From Vibrio rhodolitus (GTDB taxonomy: Bacteria > Pseudomonadota > Gammaproteobacteria > Enterobacterales > Vibrionaceae), in assembly GCF_003350325.1 (NCBI RefSeq), contig NZ_QLYZ01000020.1, forward strand, positions 32,022 to 96,021: a stretch of DNA of 64,000 nt, given 5' to 3'. Below the pieces are notes generated by a model, which saw only the letters and a program-made list of their open reading frames with translations, did not search any database and was not told where the DNA came from. Shown one piece after another: positions 1-9,444 of this stretch; within the stretch, counting starts at the first letter, position 1; each line of letters opens with the position of its first letter. Made by a program: the position numbers and the translations under genes.

Positions 1-2040
1 TTTTGTTCCATTACCTTCTATATCAGATATAGCCTTATCAGCTGATGCTAGCGTCCTTTTCAAGACACTTAATAAGGCTTGGTATCTATCAGCTAAGCCA
101 GCATCCATGATTCGACTAATGCCTCGCTCGGCGCTGTTTTGGGTTGCTGTCCAAAATGGTAAGTGCCTTCTAGTCGCAAAATATGTATGGCAATGAATAC
201 AGCTATCAGGAACGGCCACATTATGCATTTTACAGCTAGAACCTGCTGCACAATAACCATGAGGTAAACCAAGGATTCCATCACTGTTTTTTGTCGCTAA
301 GGAAATTAACTCTTGGATACTCTCTATATGTTCCTGATGGTCTGTCGAGAATATAATTTCTGATTGACCTTTATTTAGTTTATTGATGATATTTTTCAGT
401 CGCTTTCCGCCGCCACCACCTATTTCACCTTTCATAGCGCTTTCAACAATATCTGTAATTGCTTCCTCTGTTAAAAGAGCATCAAATCCCTCGATAAGAT
501 TTCTTAAATCGTCAATCGCTTCAAAACCACGTTGAGCATAAACAAATGTGACCATCTCTCTCATATGCTTAAATTGTTGGGATATATGATGAATATCACC
601 TAACTTATTGGCAATAATGAACCACGCAAAACTATGCCTTAGCATATGAGGCGTAACTCTGAAAATATCTCCTACTTTATATTTAACTCCTCTCATACCA
701 GAGTTTGCACTTACTGATTTATAGTTACATTTGTATTTTTTTAAAAAATCAATATCAGACTCTGTTACTTCAACTTCAATTAAATCTAACGATACCGCAG
801 TCGTACCTTGCCCAGAAGTATCTGTTTTTATTGGGTTGATTGGTTTAGGAAACCAGAGGCTTCCTGTTTGTGATGCGTAGTTAAATGCGAAGAGGTAATT
901 ACTTTTAAGAGCTTCTTTAAATAGCTCCGCGTTCGTTTTAGTAATTTTTGAAGGGTAGTATTCTAGAATTAGCTTAATTCTATCATAATAGACGTCATTA
1001 ACGTCACTTAATAACCTCATAGCGTCATACACTTGTTTACAGGACACCCAATCAAGAACAACATCCTCATTGGTATATTTCCTCAACGTTGACTCAATGA
1101 AATATTTCATCTTCCCGTTTTCTATTTTACGCTTATGAGAGTTATTTCTTGTTGCCTTGCCTTCCGATACCCTAAATCCTGTAAGAGCTAACATCATAGT
1201 AAAGGTATAAGGGGTTATTCGTTTTATATTGTTTCTTAAGGTTCTGTATTCAATAATTTCATCATTACTGAGCTCTCTCTTCAAAAGATAATAAATAGAA
1301 TGTGTTGTATCTGATTTTCTTAATGCGTAATCTTCCAAATTGACATTAACTTTTTTCCCTAGGGTGATAAATCGTTTTATGTCCTTTTTATTTTCAAATA
1401 ACTCACTACATTCGGAAATTATTTTTTTCAGAATCATCGGTGGAACTAATGGGTGCTTCAGTCGGTTTATAGTATCAGCTTCATTTCGTTTGTCCTTAGT
1501 GTTATTTTTTATAATTTCCTTTACAAATGGTTTGTTAATAAAGTTAAGATCTAACAACACGGTCAAGGAGTCCTTGACTACACCAACTGTTGACTGACCA
1601 TGCTTCTGCCTATAGTTAATATAAGATGAAACAATATCATTAAATTTCAACTTTGGTAATTCACCTAATTCATGAAATGATTCATAACCTCTGGAGTTAA
1701 GATACTTTGATAACCTTATCAGTTCTTTTATTATCCTTGAAGATGTACTGAATCTTTTTGTGGCACCTCCTAGTTTAGTACCACGCTTAGTCATTAATAT
1801 AAGGATCAATTTCACTTCAAATTCGAATATAGGAAGCGTATCTATTACGAGTCTTTTTTCAGTTCTATTTGGTCTAAACTTATTGCCTTTAAAATTGTAA
1901 GTTTCGGCGTTCAACTGTGAATCATAGACAATAAAATCAGGTATTTCATTAATTTCCTTCAATGTTAGCCTGTTAATTTTGTAGCTTCCATCTTGCTCTT
2001 GAGACACTAGCTTATCAAACACTTCATCCAATTTATTCAT
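1..2040 (-). CDS. Tyrosine recombinase, third gene of the module (3' end outside window)
   Basis: The frame is open from an ATG at 2040 to the window edge: 680 codons, with the C-terminus missing. The catalytic set of tyrosine recombinases is complete: Arg I in LTGFRVSE (R290), HMLRH (H465, R468), H492 and the nucleophile Y501, nine residues after H492. The C-terminal part has a Cys cluster (C597, C603, C614, C617) followed by TYF and a Trp, which looks like a zinc-binding module. The start overlaps the stop of the upstream gene by 8 bases, so translation is probably coupled. It should cut and rejoin element ends together with the two upstream proteins; that division of labour is inference. 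It resembles the long recombinases found in multi-integrase elements, but I cannot assign a named family. Confidence 0.85.
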   Translation of the reverse strand, partial: MNKLDEVFDKLVSQEQDGSYKINRLTLKEINEIPDFIVYDSQLNAETYNFKGNKFRPNRTEKRLVIDTLPIFEFEVKLILILMTKRGTKLGGATKRFSTSSRIIKELIRLSKYLNSRGYESFHELGELPKLKFNDIVSSYINYRQKHGQSTVGVVKDSLTVLLDLNFINKPFVKEIIKNNTKDKRNEADTINRLKHPLVPPMILKKIISECSELFENKKDIKRFITLGKKVNVNLEDYALRKSDTTHSIYYLLKRELSNDEIIEYRTLRNNIKRITPYTFTMMLALTGFRVSEGKATRNNSHKRKIENGKMKYFIESTLRKYTNEDVVLDWVSCKQVYDAMRLLSDVNDVYYDRIKLILEYYPSKITKTNAELFKEALKSNYLFAFNYASQTGSLWFPKPINPIKTDTSGQGTTAVSLDLIEVEVTESDIDFLKKYKCNYKSVSANSGMRGVKYKVGDIFRVTPHMLRHSFAWFIIANKLGDIHHISQQFKHMREMVTFVYAQRGFEAIDDLRNLIEGFDALLTEEAITDIVESAMKGEIGGGGGKRLKNIINKLNKGQSEIIFSTDHQEHIESIQELISLATKNSDGILGLPHGYCAAGSSCKMHNVAVPDSCIHCHTYFATRRHLPFWTATQNSAERGISRIMDAGLADRYQALLSVLKRTLASADKAISDIEGNGTK

Positions 2041-5000
2041 GGCTATAACCTACAATATCAGATAATGGAAATGCAAACTCCCAATCAGGGTGTAGCCCAT
2101 TTTTCTCAATTAGAGATCTCGCTTTATTAACAATATCTGGCTTAGATTCTTCTATGAAAGATATAATTTCATCAACTCTCTTTGACAGTATATCAACGAA
2201 CTCCCTCTGATTTTCAGGGTCTTCATTGTTGACTATAGCTCGCTCCATTGATGATATGACATATTCTTTATATGACAATAATTTCCACATATGGTCTGCG
2301 TCTTTTACTACTTTAAAATACTTACACCAAATACAGGCAAGAAAATCGCCACAATACTTATTGTATTTGTCAACAAGTTTAGAATTTAATTTATTATATC
2401 GTTTCACTTCGTCGCTATCGGGTTCTGATGAACAAACCCCTGCTGGCGTTTCTTGAGCATTACCAAGTTCATTAATATCATCAATAGCATTTAACTCGTG
2501 GCTTATTTCTTTCCCTGATAAGTAGTTAGCCATTATATCGATCCCCCTTGAAAGTGTTTCCTCACCCTCAGATTTTGATATAACTTTGTAGCTTTTAAGG
2601 AAAGTTTGAAAGTTATGAGCCGCCAAACTCTCATACTCTCTCACACTCTTGGCTATATTTTTATAAATAAAATTGACACCACCTCTCCTAACTTTTCTTG
2701 GGTTATAATGTATCTCGCACCCCAAGTTTGATATTAATTTAGGTAGCCTTCTTAGATTACCAGCCTCTATCCTTCTTGCACCATTTACTTCACACGGCTC
2801 TATAAATAAATAATTTTCAAGATGGGATTTTTCTCTTAATTCAGAAGTTAGGTTATCTCTGACAAATAGAATATCTCTCACAACCGACCTTAAGTCGCGA
2901 TCTGTAACTGAATTGCCATCGAAATAATATTGACTTGGCTTATACGATCGTCTATTTTTAATTAAAACCAAGTCATAGTTTTCTTGATTAGTTATAGGGT
3001 TAACTCTTTTGGTTAATCTGTCTAGTGATAAGTCCAATAATGGCTGTTGATTCCAACCTGTCTTAATTTGTATCTTTGCATAATAGAAATATATTTTATT
3101 ACGTAAAGATGTATTCTTACACCTTAGTGCTTTCTCTATATAAAAAGCCAACTCTCTAACTTCTTCCACTGTATAGTGTTTATCGCCATTACCAGAAAGC
3201 TTCTTAATTTTCTCATCTTTGGCGGTTGATATAACATACACATCAGGAATCTCTCCAGCAAACTCGCCAATAATACTCCTAAATGATGTTCTATATTGCA
3301 TAATTGTTTTAGAATTTTCGCTCTTATTTTTTACAAGGGATTGAAATATCTCTAAGCAAGTAACACCTATATTGTATCTTCTATCAACAAAGGCTAATAA
3401 TCCATTATCTTTAATTGCCTCTAATTGTTTACTAGATAACCTTGGCAAGACTTTTTTCAAACCAGCTATAAAATTCTGAATCTTTGAGTAATAGGTTGTT
3501 TCAGATATATCAACCTGGTCTAGATTTCGCATATATTCTTCATGTTTTACCTTGAAATCATGAAAGGCCTTTTCTGATAAATTCCCTAAGACATCTAGAC
3601 TCATAGACTTCATTTCATCATTTCTTGATATTCCGCTAAAATATATCGTATATGGAGAATCTTTTATAACAAAGACTTCTTTATTGAAATATTGATTTAG
3701 TATTGATAGTCCAAGGCGATAGAGTGACTTTGTTCCAATTACGCTTGCGCGGTCATTGACCCTATCATTGATATCTTCTTTATCTAAATAATTAAGACCT
3801 AATCTGCATAACTCATTAAACTCATTATCAGATAGTATTTCTTTTAGCAGTGGAAGGCCGATAGAATCAAAGTCTGAAAAGTAATGCATGGCAGTGATTC
3901 TACTTACCCCCTTAAATTCATGACTAGCAGCTATATCAGCTAATTCATTGAATATTAACTTTGAGTGCTTGTAGGTGTTCTTTAAAAACACCTCCCCTCC
4001 ATATAACTTCATTGGCACTCTATAATTTGGATAATCAATACCTAGCGGAGCCAAGACTTCAATCATAGACTTATGGTTAAAATGAACTACATCCCTCTTT
4101 AAATCTTCTGACAATTCTATGTTTTCATTGAATATCGCCAGATTTATATCAGTGAATGTTTCTTTATACTTATCAGTGCTTTTTATGTACTCTATTGCTT
4201 CTAATACACCAGCTATACCCAACCTGACAGTGCCTTCTTTAGCATCATTACTTAGTTTCTTAACTTTCCAATCAGCAATTGCATCAAAAAACTCAATCGA
4301 CACATTGTAAGCACTGTATAGAATAGGGGTATCAATCCCTTCATGTTTAGTTGTTGTAATTAAATCAGCCTGCTTATAAACACCATTAGAGTAATTTATT
4401 AAATTAGTTAGTTGTTTTATTAGTAGCGAAGCTGATTTTTCGTCACTTGCATTGTATATGGTATACTCAAGTTCGATCCAATCCACCTTATTGATTATAA
4501 ATGGAAGCAAACCTTTTTCTTTTAAATTATTGATTTGCTGATTATTCAAAAGGGGCAAGATGTCAAAAAAACCTTTAATAGAGCCAGCAAGCGTTCCTGA
4601 TAATCCACCATATTTGTAAACAGAGGAAGTTAAGTTTCTTAGATCTTGAAAAAGCTTTGTACCCAAAAGTCCATGATTAAAAATGAGATCACTGTGTAGT
4701 TGAAGTCGGTACTCATTACCTACCAGTGTATCTGTAGTCACTATTTTAGATGTTACATAAATACCATGAGAGTAATTTATTGTATTTGCTAAAGCCTTTC
4801 TTAATCCTACTGCTTTTTTGGGGTTAGATGCATGAGCAGCATGAATAAGATATTCTAACTCAACCCATGCCTCTGTTTCTTCTAACAAGAAGCTTACGCC
4901 AGAACCTCTCAACATCTGAAGGTTTTCATCGGGTAAACATTCCAAGAGTTCAAAGAAATAATTTATTGTTTGGATCTTTGTGTGCCTTGATACTCCCGCA

Positions 5001-5128
5001 GGTAGAGGGGTTATGATTATGCTATCTAATTGCTTCAGTAGCCTAGAGTCTTGCAAATGATGCCTTTCAATGATGGATTCATTCTTCTCGTGAAACTTTT
5101 TGACCATGTTTGCTTCATTTATTGTCAT
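2033..5128 (-). CDS. 1031-aa repeat-containing, partly degenerate tyrosine recombinase-like protein
   Basis: Second gene of the trio; its ATG overlaps the stop of the integrase gene (ATGA). The N-terminal half holds related modules of about 65 residues: residues 58-124 and 187-251 share W-(V/I)-ELEY and INYS-x-G-x-Y, and 553-620 is a more diverged copy. Residues about 650-850 align by motif with a tyrosine recombinase catalytic domain: the box I region TGWNQQPLLDL has N693 where Arg is expected, box II is NPRKVRR (R811 instead of His, R814 kept), and box III keeps H838 and Y847 at the normal nine-residue spacing. The C-terminus has Cys residues at 899, 926, 932 and 935 with CxxCKYF, like the third protein. 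It is probably a structural or half-active partner in the recombination complex. Its function is not known to me. Confidence 0.8.
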   Translation of the reverse strand: MTINEANMVKKFHEKNESIIERHHLQDSRLLKQLDSIIITPLPAGVSRHTKIQTINYFFELLECLPDENLQMLRGSGVSFLLEETEAWVELEYLIHAAHASNPKKAVGLRKALANTINYSHGIYVTSKIVTTDTLVGNEYRLQLHSDLIFNHGLLGTKLFQDLRNLTSSVYKYGGLSGTLAGSIKGFFDILPLLNNQQINNLKEKGLLPFIINKVDWIELEYTIYNASDEKSASLLIKQLTNLINYSNGVYKQADLITTTKHEGIDTPILYSAYNVSIEFFDAIADWKVKKLSNDAKEGTVRLGIAGVLEAIEYIKSTDKYKETFTDINLAIFNENIELSEDLKRDVVHFNHKSMIEVLAPLGIDYPNYRVPMKLYGGEVFLKNTYKHSKLIFNELADIAASHEFKGVSRITAMHYFSDFDSIGLPLLKEILSDNEFNELCRLGLNYLDKEDINDRVNDRASVIGTKSLYRLGLSILNQYFNKEVFVIKDSPYTIYFSGISRNDEMKSMSLDVLGNLSEKAFHDFKVKHEEYMRNLDQVDISETTYYSKIQNFIAGLKKVLPRLSSKQLEAIKDNGLLAFVDRRYNIGVTCLEIFQSLVKNKSENSKTIMQYRTSFRSIIGEFAGEIPDVYVISTAKDEKIKKLSGNGDKHYTVEEVRELAFYIEKALRCKNTSLRNKIYFYYAKIQIKTGWNQQPLLDLSLDRLTKRVNPITNQENYDLVLIKNRRSYKPSQYYFDGNSVTDRDLRSVVRDILFVRDNLTSELREKSHLENYLFIEPCEVNGARRIEAGNLRRLPKLISNLGCEIHYNPRKVRRGGVNFIYKNIAKSVREYESLAAHNFQTFLKSYKVISKSEGEETLSRGIDIMANYLSGKEISHELNAIDDINELGNAQETPAGVCSSEPDSDEVKRYNKLNSKLVDKYNKYCGDFLACIWCKYFKVVKDADHMWKLLSYKEYVISSMERAIVNNEDPENQREFVDILSKRVDEIISFIEESKPDIVNKARSLIEKNGLHPDWEFAFPLSDIVGYSHE

Positions 5129-6612
5129 CCCTGCTCCTCACTTCCTAGCTCTCTTACTGAAGCTTCCACTTCTTTACTTAGCTCCTGTTTTTCCCGAGTT
5201 AAACGTTCTTCAACATCCTTGTAAATTTCACTAACCCACAGGTCTAACTTCTCATCATATGTAATGCCTCTAGCCACATTAACGTAATGCTGTAATGTAG
5301 TGTCCCAGCTATTGTGACCTAGCAGCTCCATAACCTTCCATTTGATGAAACCTAATGGCATCCCCATAGCGAACATAGCTTTAATTAGCCTTGTAGCATA
5401 TGTGGCTCTAGAGCCATGAAAGTGCGGCTCATCAAGGATTAGGTTGCCTTTTTTTCTGAGTTCTGGTCTCGATTTGGAAACAATATTAATAACTGAGCGC
5501 TCAGAGATTCTGGCCCCATGTTGGTTTATAAACAATGGCTTACCGTGTGTTTTTTCGTAAGCTAATACATCGGAGTGCTCTGGAAGGCTTTCTAAGTAGG
5601 ATTTGTACTTAGGCATATGCCTGAGTCGTTTAGCAGAATTCTTGTAGGCAAAAAGGCGTGACATCAGTTTCTTGGGGACTAATACGGTTCTTCGCTTGTC
5701 ATTTTTGCCAATTATCTCAACATCGAATACTGATTTATCAGAGAGTTCAGGATCGTCTATTTGTTCAGCAGGTAAGCGTGTTATTTCTTTAGCTCTGAGA
5801 CCCACTTGAAAACCTAAATCAGCCCACAGGCGTCTTGTCTCAAACTGCATGTATTGAGTTCCGAAAAAAGCCGTGATTTCAGCTAGTGACCAAGGCTGAT
5901 TGTCTCGTTTTACCCTATCCGATTTGTGTTTCTTCGGCACTCTTAGGTCAGTTGTTTGTACTTGGAGTGGTTTCTTATATGCAGAAATAACAGCATCAGG
6001 AGCAAAGAGAAAATCCAACTCATCATCGTCTTTATCCTTGCTCTTGGATACTGAAACGTACTTGTAATCAAAAGGGATCTTGTCAATTCGACCAGTCTTA
6101 TACATCCATTCGTAAAACTGTTTAACGTGCAAGAGTAAAAGGTTCCCAGTGCTGAACTCTATCTCTCTAGATTTCACTCTATCAATAACATGGCTTTTAA
6201 ATCGGTATGGCGGCAGCCATAGTTTCTGGTCAGCAGAGAAAGTGTTTAGCAGTCCATCGTAAATATATAAGTTCTGTTCTTCACAGAAGGTAAGGTATGC
6301 TTTGAGTGAAGTTGCTATCTTATCAAGTGTGATCACCTGAACTGTCTCACCATCGTTATCTCTATTCTTGTCCTCTATATCCTTATAATTAACACGACCT
6401 GTGTATTTCTGCTGTAAGAACAAGTTAGCATCAAGACATTCACTCATCATAGAAGTGCTATGCAAGATGGGAAACTTAAGTACAACTTCTGGTGCCTGAT
6501 ATTTGATAACTCTTAAATGTTCGCCATTCAGTGCTTCTGTCTCTCCATTGAAAGAACCTAATGCACCTACTTCTAATTCGATCGCCTTCTTAAGAATCAT
6601 ATGGATGACCAC
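5125..6612 (-). CDS. Tyrosine recombinase/integrase, first gene of the module
   Basis: Phage-type integrase fold. The catalytic residues are recognisable in the 495-aa reading: R273 in VGLRAKE, H399 and R402 in HFHGSR, H433 in LLGHNS and the nucleophile Y443 in LQHYVN. The N-terminal 240 residues would carry the core-binding (SAM-like) domain; the last 45 residues are charged and probably helical. The frame opens with GTG at 6612; an ATG at 6600 is an equally likely start because neither has a clear ribosome binding site. It is the gene closest to the element end, as is usual for integrases that act on that end. The stop overlaps the start of the 1031-aa gene by four bases, so the three genes form one operon. 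Confidence 0.9.
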   Translation of the reverse strand: MVIHMILKKAIELEVGALGSFNGETEALNGEHLRVIKYQAPEVVLKFPILHSTSMMSECLDANLFLQQKYTGRVNYKDIEDKNRDNDGETVQVITLDKIATSLKAYLTFCEEQNLYIYDGLLNTFSADQKLWLPPYRFKSHVIDRVKSREIEFSTGNLLLLHVKQFYEWMYKTGRIDKIPFDYKYVSVSKSKDKDDDELDFLFAPDAVISAYKKPLQVQTTDLRVPKKHKSDRVKRDNQPWSLAEITAFFGTQYMQFETRRLWADLGFQVGLRAKEITRLPAEQIDDPELSDKSVFDVEIIGKNDKRRTVLVPKKLMSRLFAYKNSAKRLRHMPKYKSYLESLPEHSDVLAYEKTHGKPLFINQHGARISERSVINIVSKSRPELRKKGNLILDEPHFHGSRATYATRLIKAMFAMGMPLGFIKWKVMELLGHNSWDTTLQHYVNVARGITYDEKLDLWVSEIYKDVEERLTREKQELSKEVEASVRELGSEEQG

Positions 6613-6697
6613 AGTTAAGTAACATTAAATAAAAAGTAACATTTTATCCGTTATATTCTAGGTGACACTTCCATAAATGCGATCGAGGTGACGGTGA
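6613..6697. repeat. Element terminus with two pairs of short direct repeats
   Basis: Between the integrase start and the comM junction lie AAGTAACATT at 6617-6626 and 6634-6643, and AGGTGAC at 6660-6666 and 6686-6692, with a further GGTGA at 6693-6697 touching the junction. Paired short repeats near an integrase gene are typical of recombinase arm-binding sites or operators; which applies here is inference. No clear promoter for the integrase could be picked out. Confidence 0.55.
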
Positions 6698-7306
6698 TGC
6701 GCGCTTACCTTGCTGTTGACCAATGATGTCTTGTAAATCGCGCGATAAACCGGTGCGACCTTGCTCTAACTCGGTTTGATGTAAGCTCAGTTTCTGCTGT
6801 CCACACAGATCGGCGCACACTTCTAGCAAGCTTTGCGCAGAATGATGCACCTCACTTCCGACTAATGCCGCTTGGTCACCATTCGCATGCGGCACCACCA
6901 AACTGCGTCCTTGGTTTTGCACCGTTAAAGCTGCCGGTAACACACCTTTGACCGAGCGCAGCGCGCCTGACAGTGCAAGCTCACCGACAAATTCTTTGTT
7001 TTTAAACGCCTCGAGTGGAATTTGCTGTGAAGCGGCTAAAATTCCCAGTGCGATGGGTAAATCAAACCGCCCCCCCTCTTTGGGCAGATCCGCAGGGGCT
7101 AAGTTGACCGTGATCCGTTTTGCGGGAAACTCAAAACGAGAGTTGATGATCGCACTGCGCACTCGATCGCGCGATTCTTTGACTGTGGTTTCGGGTAAAC
7201 CAACCAGCGCAAAGCCCGGCATACCGTTACTGATGTGAACTTCCACCGTAACCAACGGCGCTTCTACCCCTACTGACGCTCGGCTATAAACTACCGCTAA
7301 TCCCAT
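6644..7306 (-). pseudogene. comM: comM (yifB) 5' part, interrupted by the element
   Basis: The first 203 codons encode the N-terminal ChlI-like domain of ComM, the hexameric branch-migration helicase needed to integrate donor DNA in natural transformation. At DIIGQQQGKRA the family would continue into the AAA+ domain with its Walker A loop. Instead the frame enters the element after A203 (codon 6700-6698) and adds 17 unrelated residues before a stop at 6644. The ATPase core is therefore missing and the product should be inactive; the remaining gene part is expected at the element's other end outside the window. The start is the conserved MGLAVVYSRA. Clean excision could restore the gene. Confidence 0.9.
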
Positions 7307-7499
7307 ATCCCTTCCTATTTACTCAACCGATTTAATCGCTTATTTTTATAGCGCCATTGTTATATAGCGTGGCGAGTTGCTGATATAATGTGAAAAAAGA
7401 ATGAGTTTTTGCTTGTCAATTAACGGAAATATGTGATACCACTAGTGATGTAAATTTAGACGTATCATATTACGCAAACACAACAGTAAAGAATTAATA

Positions 7500-7574
7500 A
7501 TGAATCTGAACGCCCGCTTACATGCACTGATTGCCCTGATTATCGTGGTCATTATCGGATCGCGCGGGGTCTAG
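7500..7574 (+). CDS. ilvL: ilv operon leader peptide
   Basis: A 24-residue peptide, MNLNARLHALIALIIVVIIGSRGV, in which 12 residues are Leu, Ile or Val. It lies just before a strong terminator hairpin and upstream of ilvG. In the ilvGMEDA system, ribosome stalling at these codons when charged branched-chain tRNAs are scarce prevents attenuation. Composition, size and place match the enterobacterial IlvL role. Half of the codons call for the operon's end products, so the peptide itself is only a sensor. Confidence 0.9.
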   Translation: MNLNARLHALIALIIVVIIGSRGV

Positions 7575-7601
7575 TGGGCGAAAGAAAGCCAAGAATTAGA
7601 T

Positions 7602-7635
7602 AAACCCCCGCACTGAAAAGTCCGGGGGTTTTTTT
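7602..7635 (+). terminator. ilv attenuator
   Basis: The stem AACCCCCG / CGGGGGTT is followed by a run of T residues, 27 bases after the ilvL stop. It is the rho-independent attenuator of the ilv operon. About 160 bases of untranslated leader follow before the AGGAGG at 7785-7790 that serves ilvG. Confidence 0.88.
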
Positions 7636-7796
7636 ACAATCAATTTGAATGATTTTTATGCAGCGCAGATAACAACTTAATTATAACGACTACTCGATTC
7701 ACCGGAACTCGAACGGGTAGTAACAGGAAGAATGGGAGCGCACATGAAGTGCAAATATCATAAGGAAGGCTACTCACGTAGCGCAGGAGGCGGACA

Positions 7797-9443
7797 ATGA
7801 CAGGTGCACAGTTAGTCGTTGCCGCACTAAAGCAACAAGGCATCAAAACGGTATTTGGTTACCCAGGCGGGGCAATCATGCCCATCTACGACGCACTCTA
7901 TGATGGCGGCGTTGAACACATCTTATGTCGTCATGAACAAGGCGCCGCCATGGCTGCAATTGGTATGGCACGCTCAACCCAAGAAGTCGCGGTATGTATG
8001 GCAACATCCGGACCGGGTGCTACCAACCTAGTGACAGGTCTGGCGGATGCGTTTATGGATTCCATACCACTTGTTGCCATCACAGGTCAGGTTGCCAGTT
8101 CACACATCGGCACCGACGCGTTCCAAGAGATGGATGTGATCGGCATGTCACTCTCTTGTACCAAGCACAGCTACTTAGTCACCGATATTAACGACCTTGC
8201 GCCCACCCTAGCGGAAGCCTTTGAAGTGGCGAAAACTGGTCGCCCAGGACCTGTGATTGTCGATATCGCTAAAGATGTCCAGCTTGCCCAAACCCCCGTT
8301 ACCGATTTACCCCCCTTTACACCACCAGCCATGCCGGTAGCCAGTGCCGAAGCGATAGCCAAAGCGCAACAACTACTCGCGCAAAGCTCACGCCCAGTTT
8401 TGTATGTAGGTGGCGGTGTACAACTTGGCAATGCGACCCAATCCGTACGCGAGTTTCTACGTCTTAACCCAATGCCAGCTGTCAGCACCTTAAAAGGTTT
8501 GGGTACTATCGAGCGCCATGACCCACACTATCTTGGCATGCTCGGCATGCATGGCACTAAAGCTGCCAACTTAGTGGTGCAAGAGTGTGACTTGTTGATT
8601 GCGGTTGGCGCGCGCTTTGATGACCGCGTGACGGGTAAGCTCGATACCTTCGCTCCGACAGCAAAAATTATCCACATTGATATTGATGCCGCAGAAATCC
8701 ATAAACTGCGTCATGCTCATGCGCCGCTGCGCGGTGAAATCAACACTGTCCTACCGCAACTTGAACTGACTCAAGATATTACGCCGTGGGTCAAACACAG
8801 CGAAAGCTTGCGCAGCGGCTTTAAATGGCGCTATGACCACCCGGGTGAGCTGATTTTCGCTCCCGGTTTGCTTAAGCAATTGTCTGATTTGATGCCTGAC
8901 AGCTCGATCGTGTCTACCGATGTTGGTCAACACCAAATGTGGGCAGCGCAGCACATCCAACCGCGTGAACCACAAAACTTCATCACATCAGCAGGTCTTG
9001 GCACTATGGGGTTTGGTTTGCCTGCAGCGATGGGCGCTGCCGTAGCTCGTCCTGATGACCAATCAATTCTCATCACTGGTGATGGTTCATTTATGATGAA
9101 CATCCAAGAGCTTGGCACGCTTAAGCGCCGCCAAATCCCAGTCAAAATCGTGCTACTGAATAACCAACGCTTAGGCATGGTGCGCCAATGGCAGTCGCTG
9201 TTTTTTGATGGTCGCCACAGTGAAACCATTCTCGATGATAACCCTGATTTTATTACGCTAGCGAAAGCGTTTGATATTCCGGGTAAAACCATCACTAAGA
9301 AAGAAGAAGTTGAACCGGCTCTAAAAGAGATGCTAGCAAGCAAAACTTCTTACTTACTTCATGTCTTAATTGATGAAGAAGAGAACGTATGGCCACTCGT
9401 TCCACCGGGTGCGTCAAACAGTGACATGCTGGAGAACACCTAA
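7797..9443 (+). CDS. ilvG: Acetolactate synthase II large subunit
   Basis: Condenses two pyruvates to acetolactate, or pyruvate with 2-ketobutyrate to acetohydroxybutyrate, using thiamine diphosphate, FAD and Mg. The 548-aa length is right for the family. The catalytic Glu is E47 in CRHEQGAAM, and the ThDP motif begins with GDG at 428-430 and reaches the NNQ near 457. The start has an ideal AGGAGG seven bases upstream. One base separates the stop from ilvM, the small subunit, so the two are translated together. Unlike the frameshifted ilvG of E. coli K-12, this frame is intact. Expression is controlled by the upstream attenuator. Confidence 0.97.
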   Translation: MTGAQLVVAALKQQGIKTVFGYPGGAIMPIYDALYDGGVEHILCRHEQGAAMAAIGMARSTQEVAVCMATSGPGATNLVTGLADAFMDSIPLVAITGQVASSHIGTDAFQEMDVIGMSLSCTKHSYLVTDINDLAPTLAEAFEVAKTGRPGPVIVDIAKDVQLAQTPVTDLPPFTPPAMPVASAEAIAKAQQLLAQSSRPVLYVGGGVQLGNATQSVREFLRLNPMPAVSTLKGLGTIERHDPHYLGMLGMHGTKAANLVVQECDLLIAVGARFDDRVTGKLDTFAPTAKIIHIDIDAAEIHKLRHAHAPLRGEINTVLPQLELTQDITPWVKHSESLRSGFKWRYDHPGELIFAPGLLKQLSDLMPDSSIVSTDVGQHQMWAAQHIQPREPQNFITSAGLGTMGFGLPAAMGAAVARPDDQSILITGDGSFMMNIQELGTLKRRQIPVKIVLLNNQRLGMVRQWQSLFFDGRHSETILDDNPDFITLAKAFDIPGKTITKKEEVEPALKEMLASKTSYLLHVLIDEEENVWPLVPPGASNSDMLENT

Positions 9444-9444
9444 C

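Larger units (their letters stand above)
1..6697. mobile_element. Terminal part of an integrative element inserted in comM
   Basis: Everything left of the break in comM belongs to an inserted element whose other end is outside the window. The visible part is three leftward recombination genes with ATGA or 8-bp overlaps, preceded by about 85 bases of repeat-rich terminus. It is visibly more AT-rich than the comM and ilv DNA beside it, which suggests foreign origin. comM is a known insertion hotspot (AbaR-type islands of Acinetobacter), but those use Tn7-like transposition genes, not the tyrosine recombinases seen here. Cargo genes, if any, lie to the left. The boundary at 6697/6698 is inferred from where the ComM protein stops matching its family. 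Confidence 0.85.

Noticed and set aside
93..284. Short minus-strand frame at the left edge
   Set aside because: It overlaps the recombinase that runs off the window in another frame and has no start signal.
7797..9443. Frameshift in ilvG as in E. coli K-12
   Set aside because: The frame is open over the full 548 codons.
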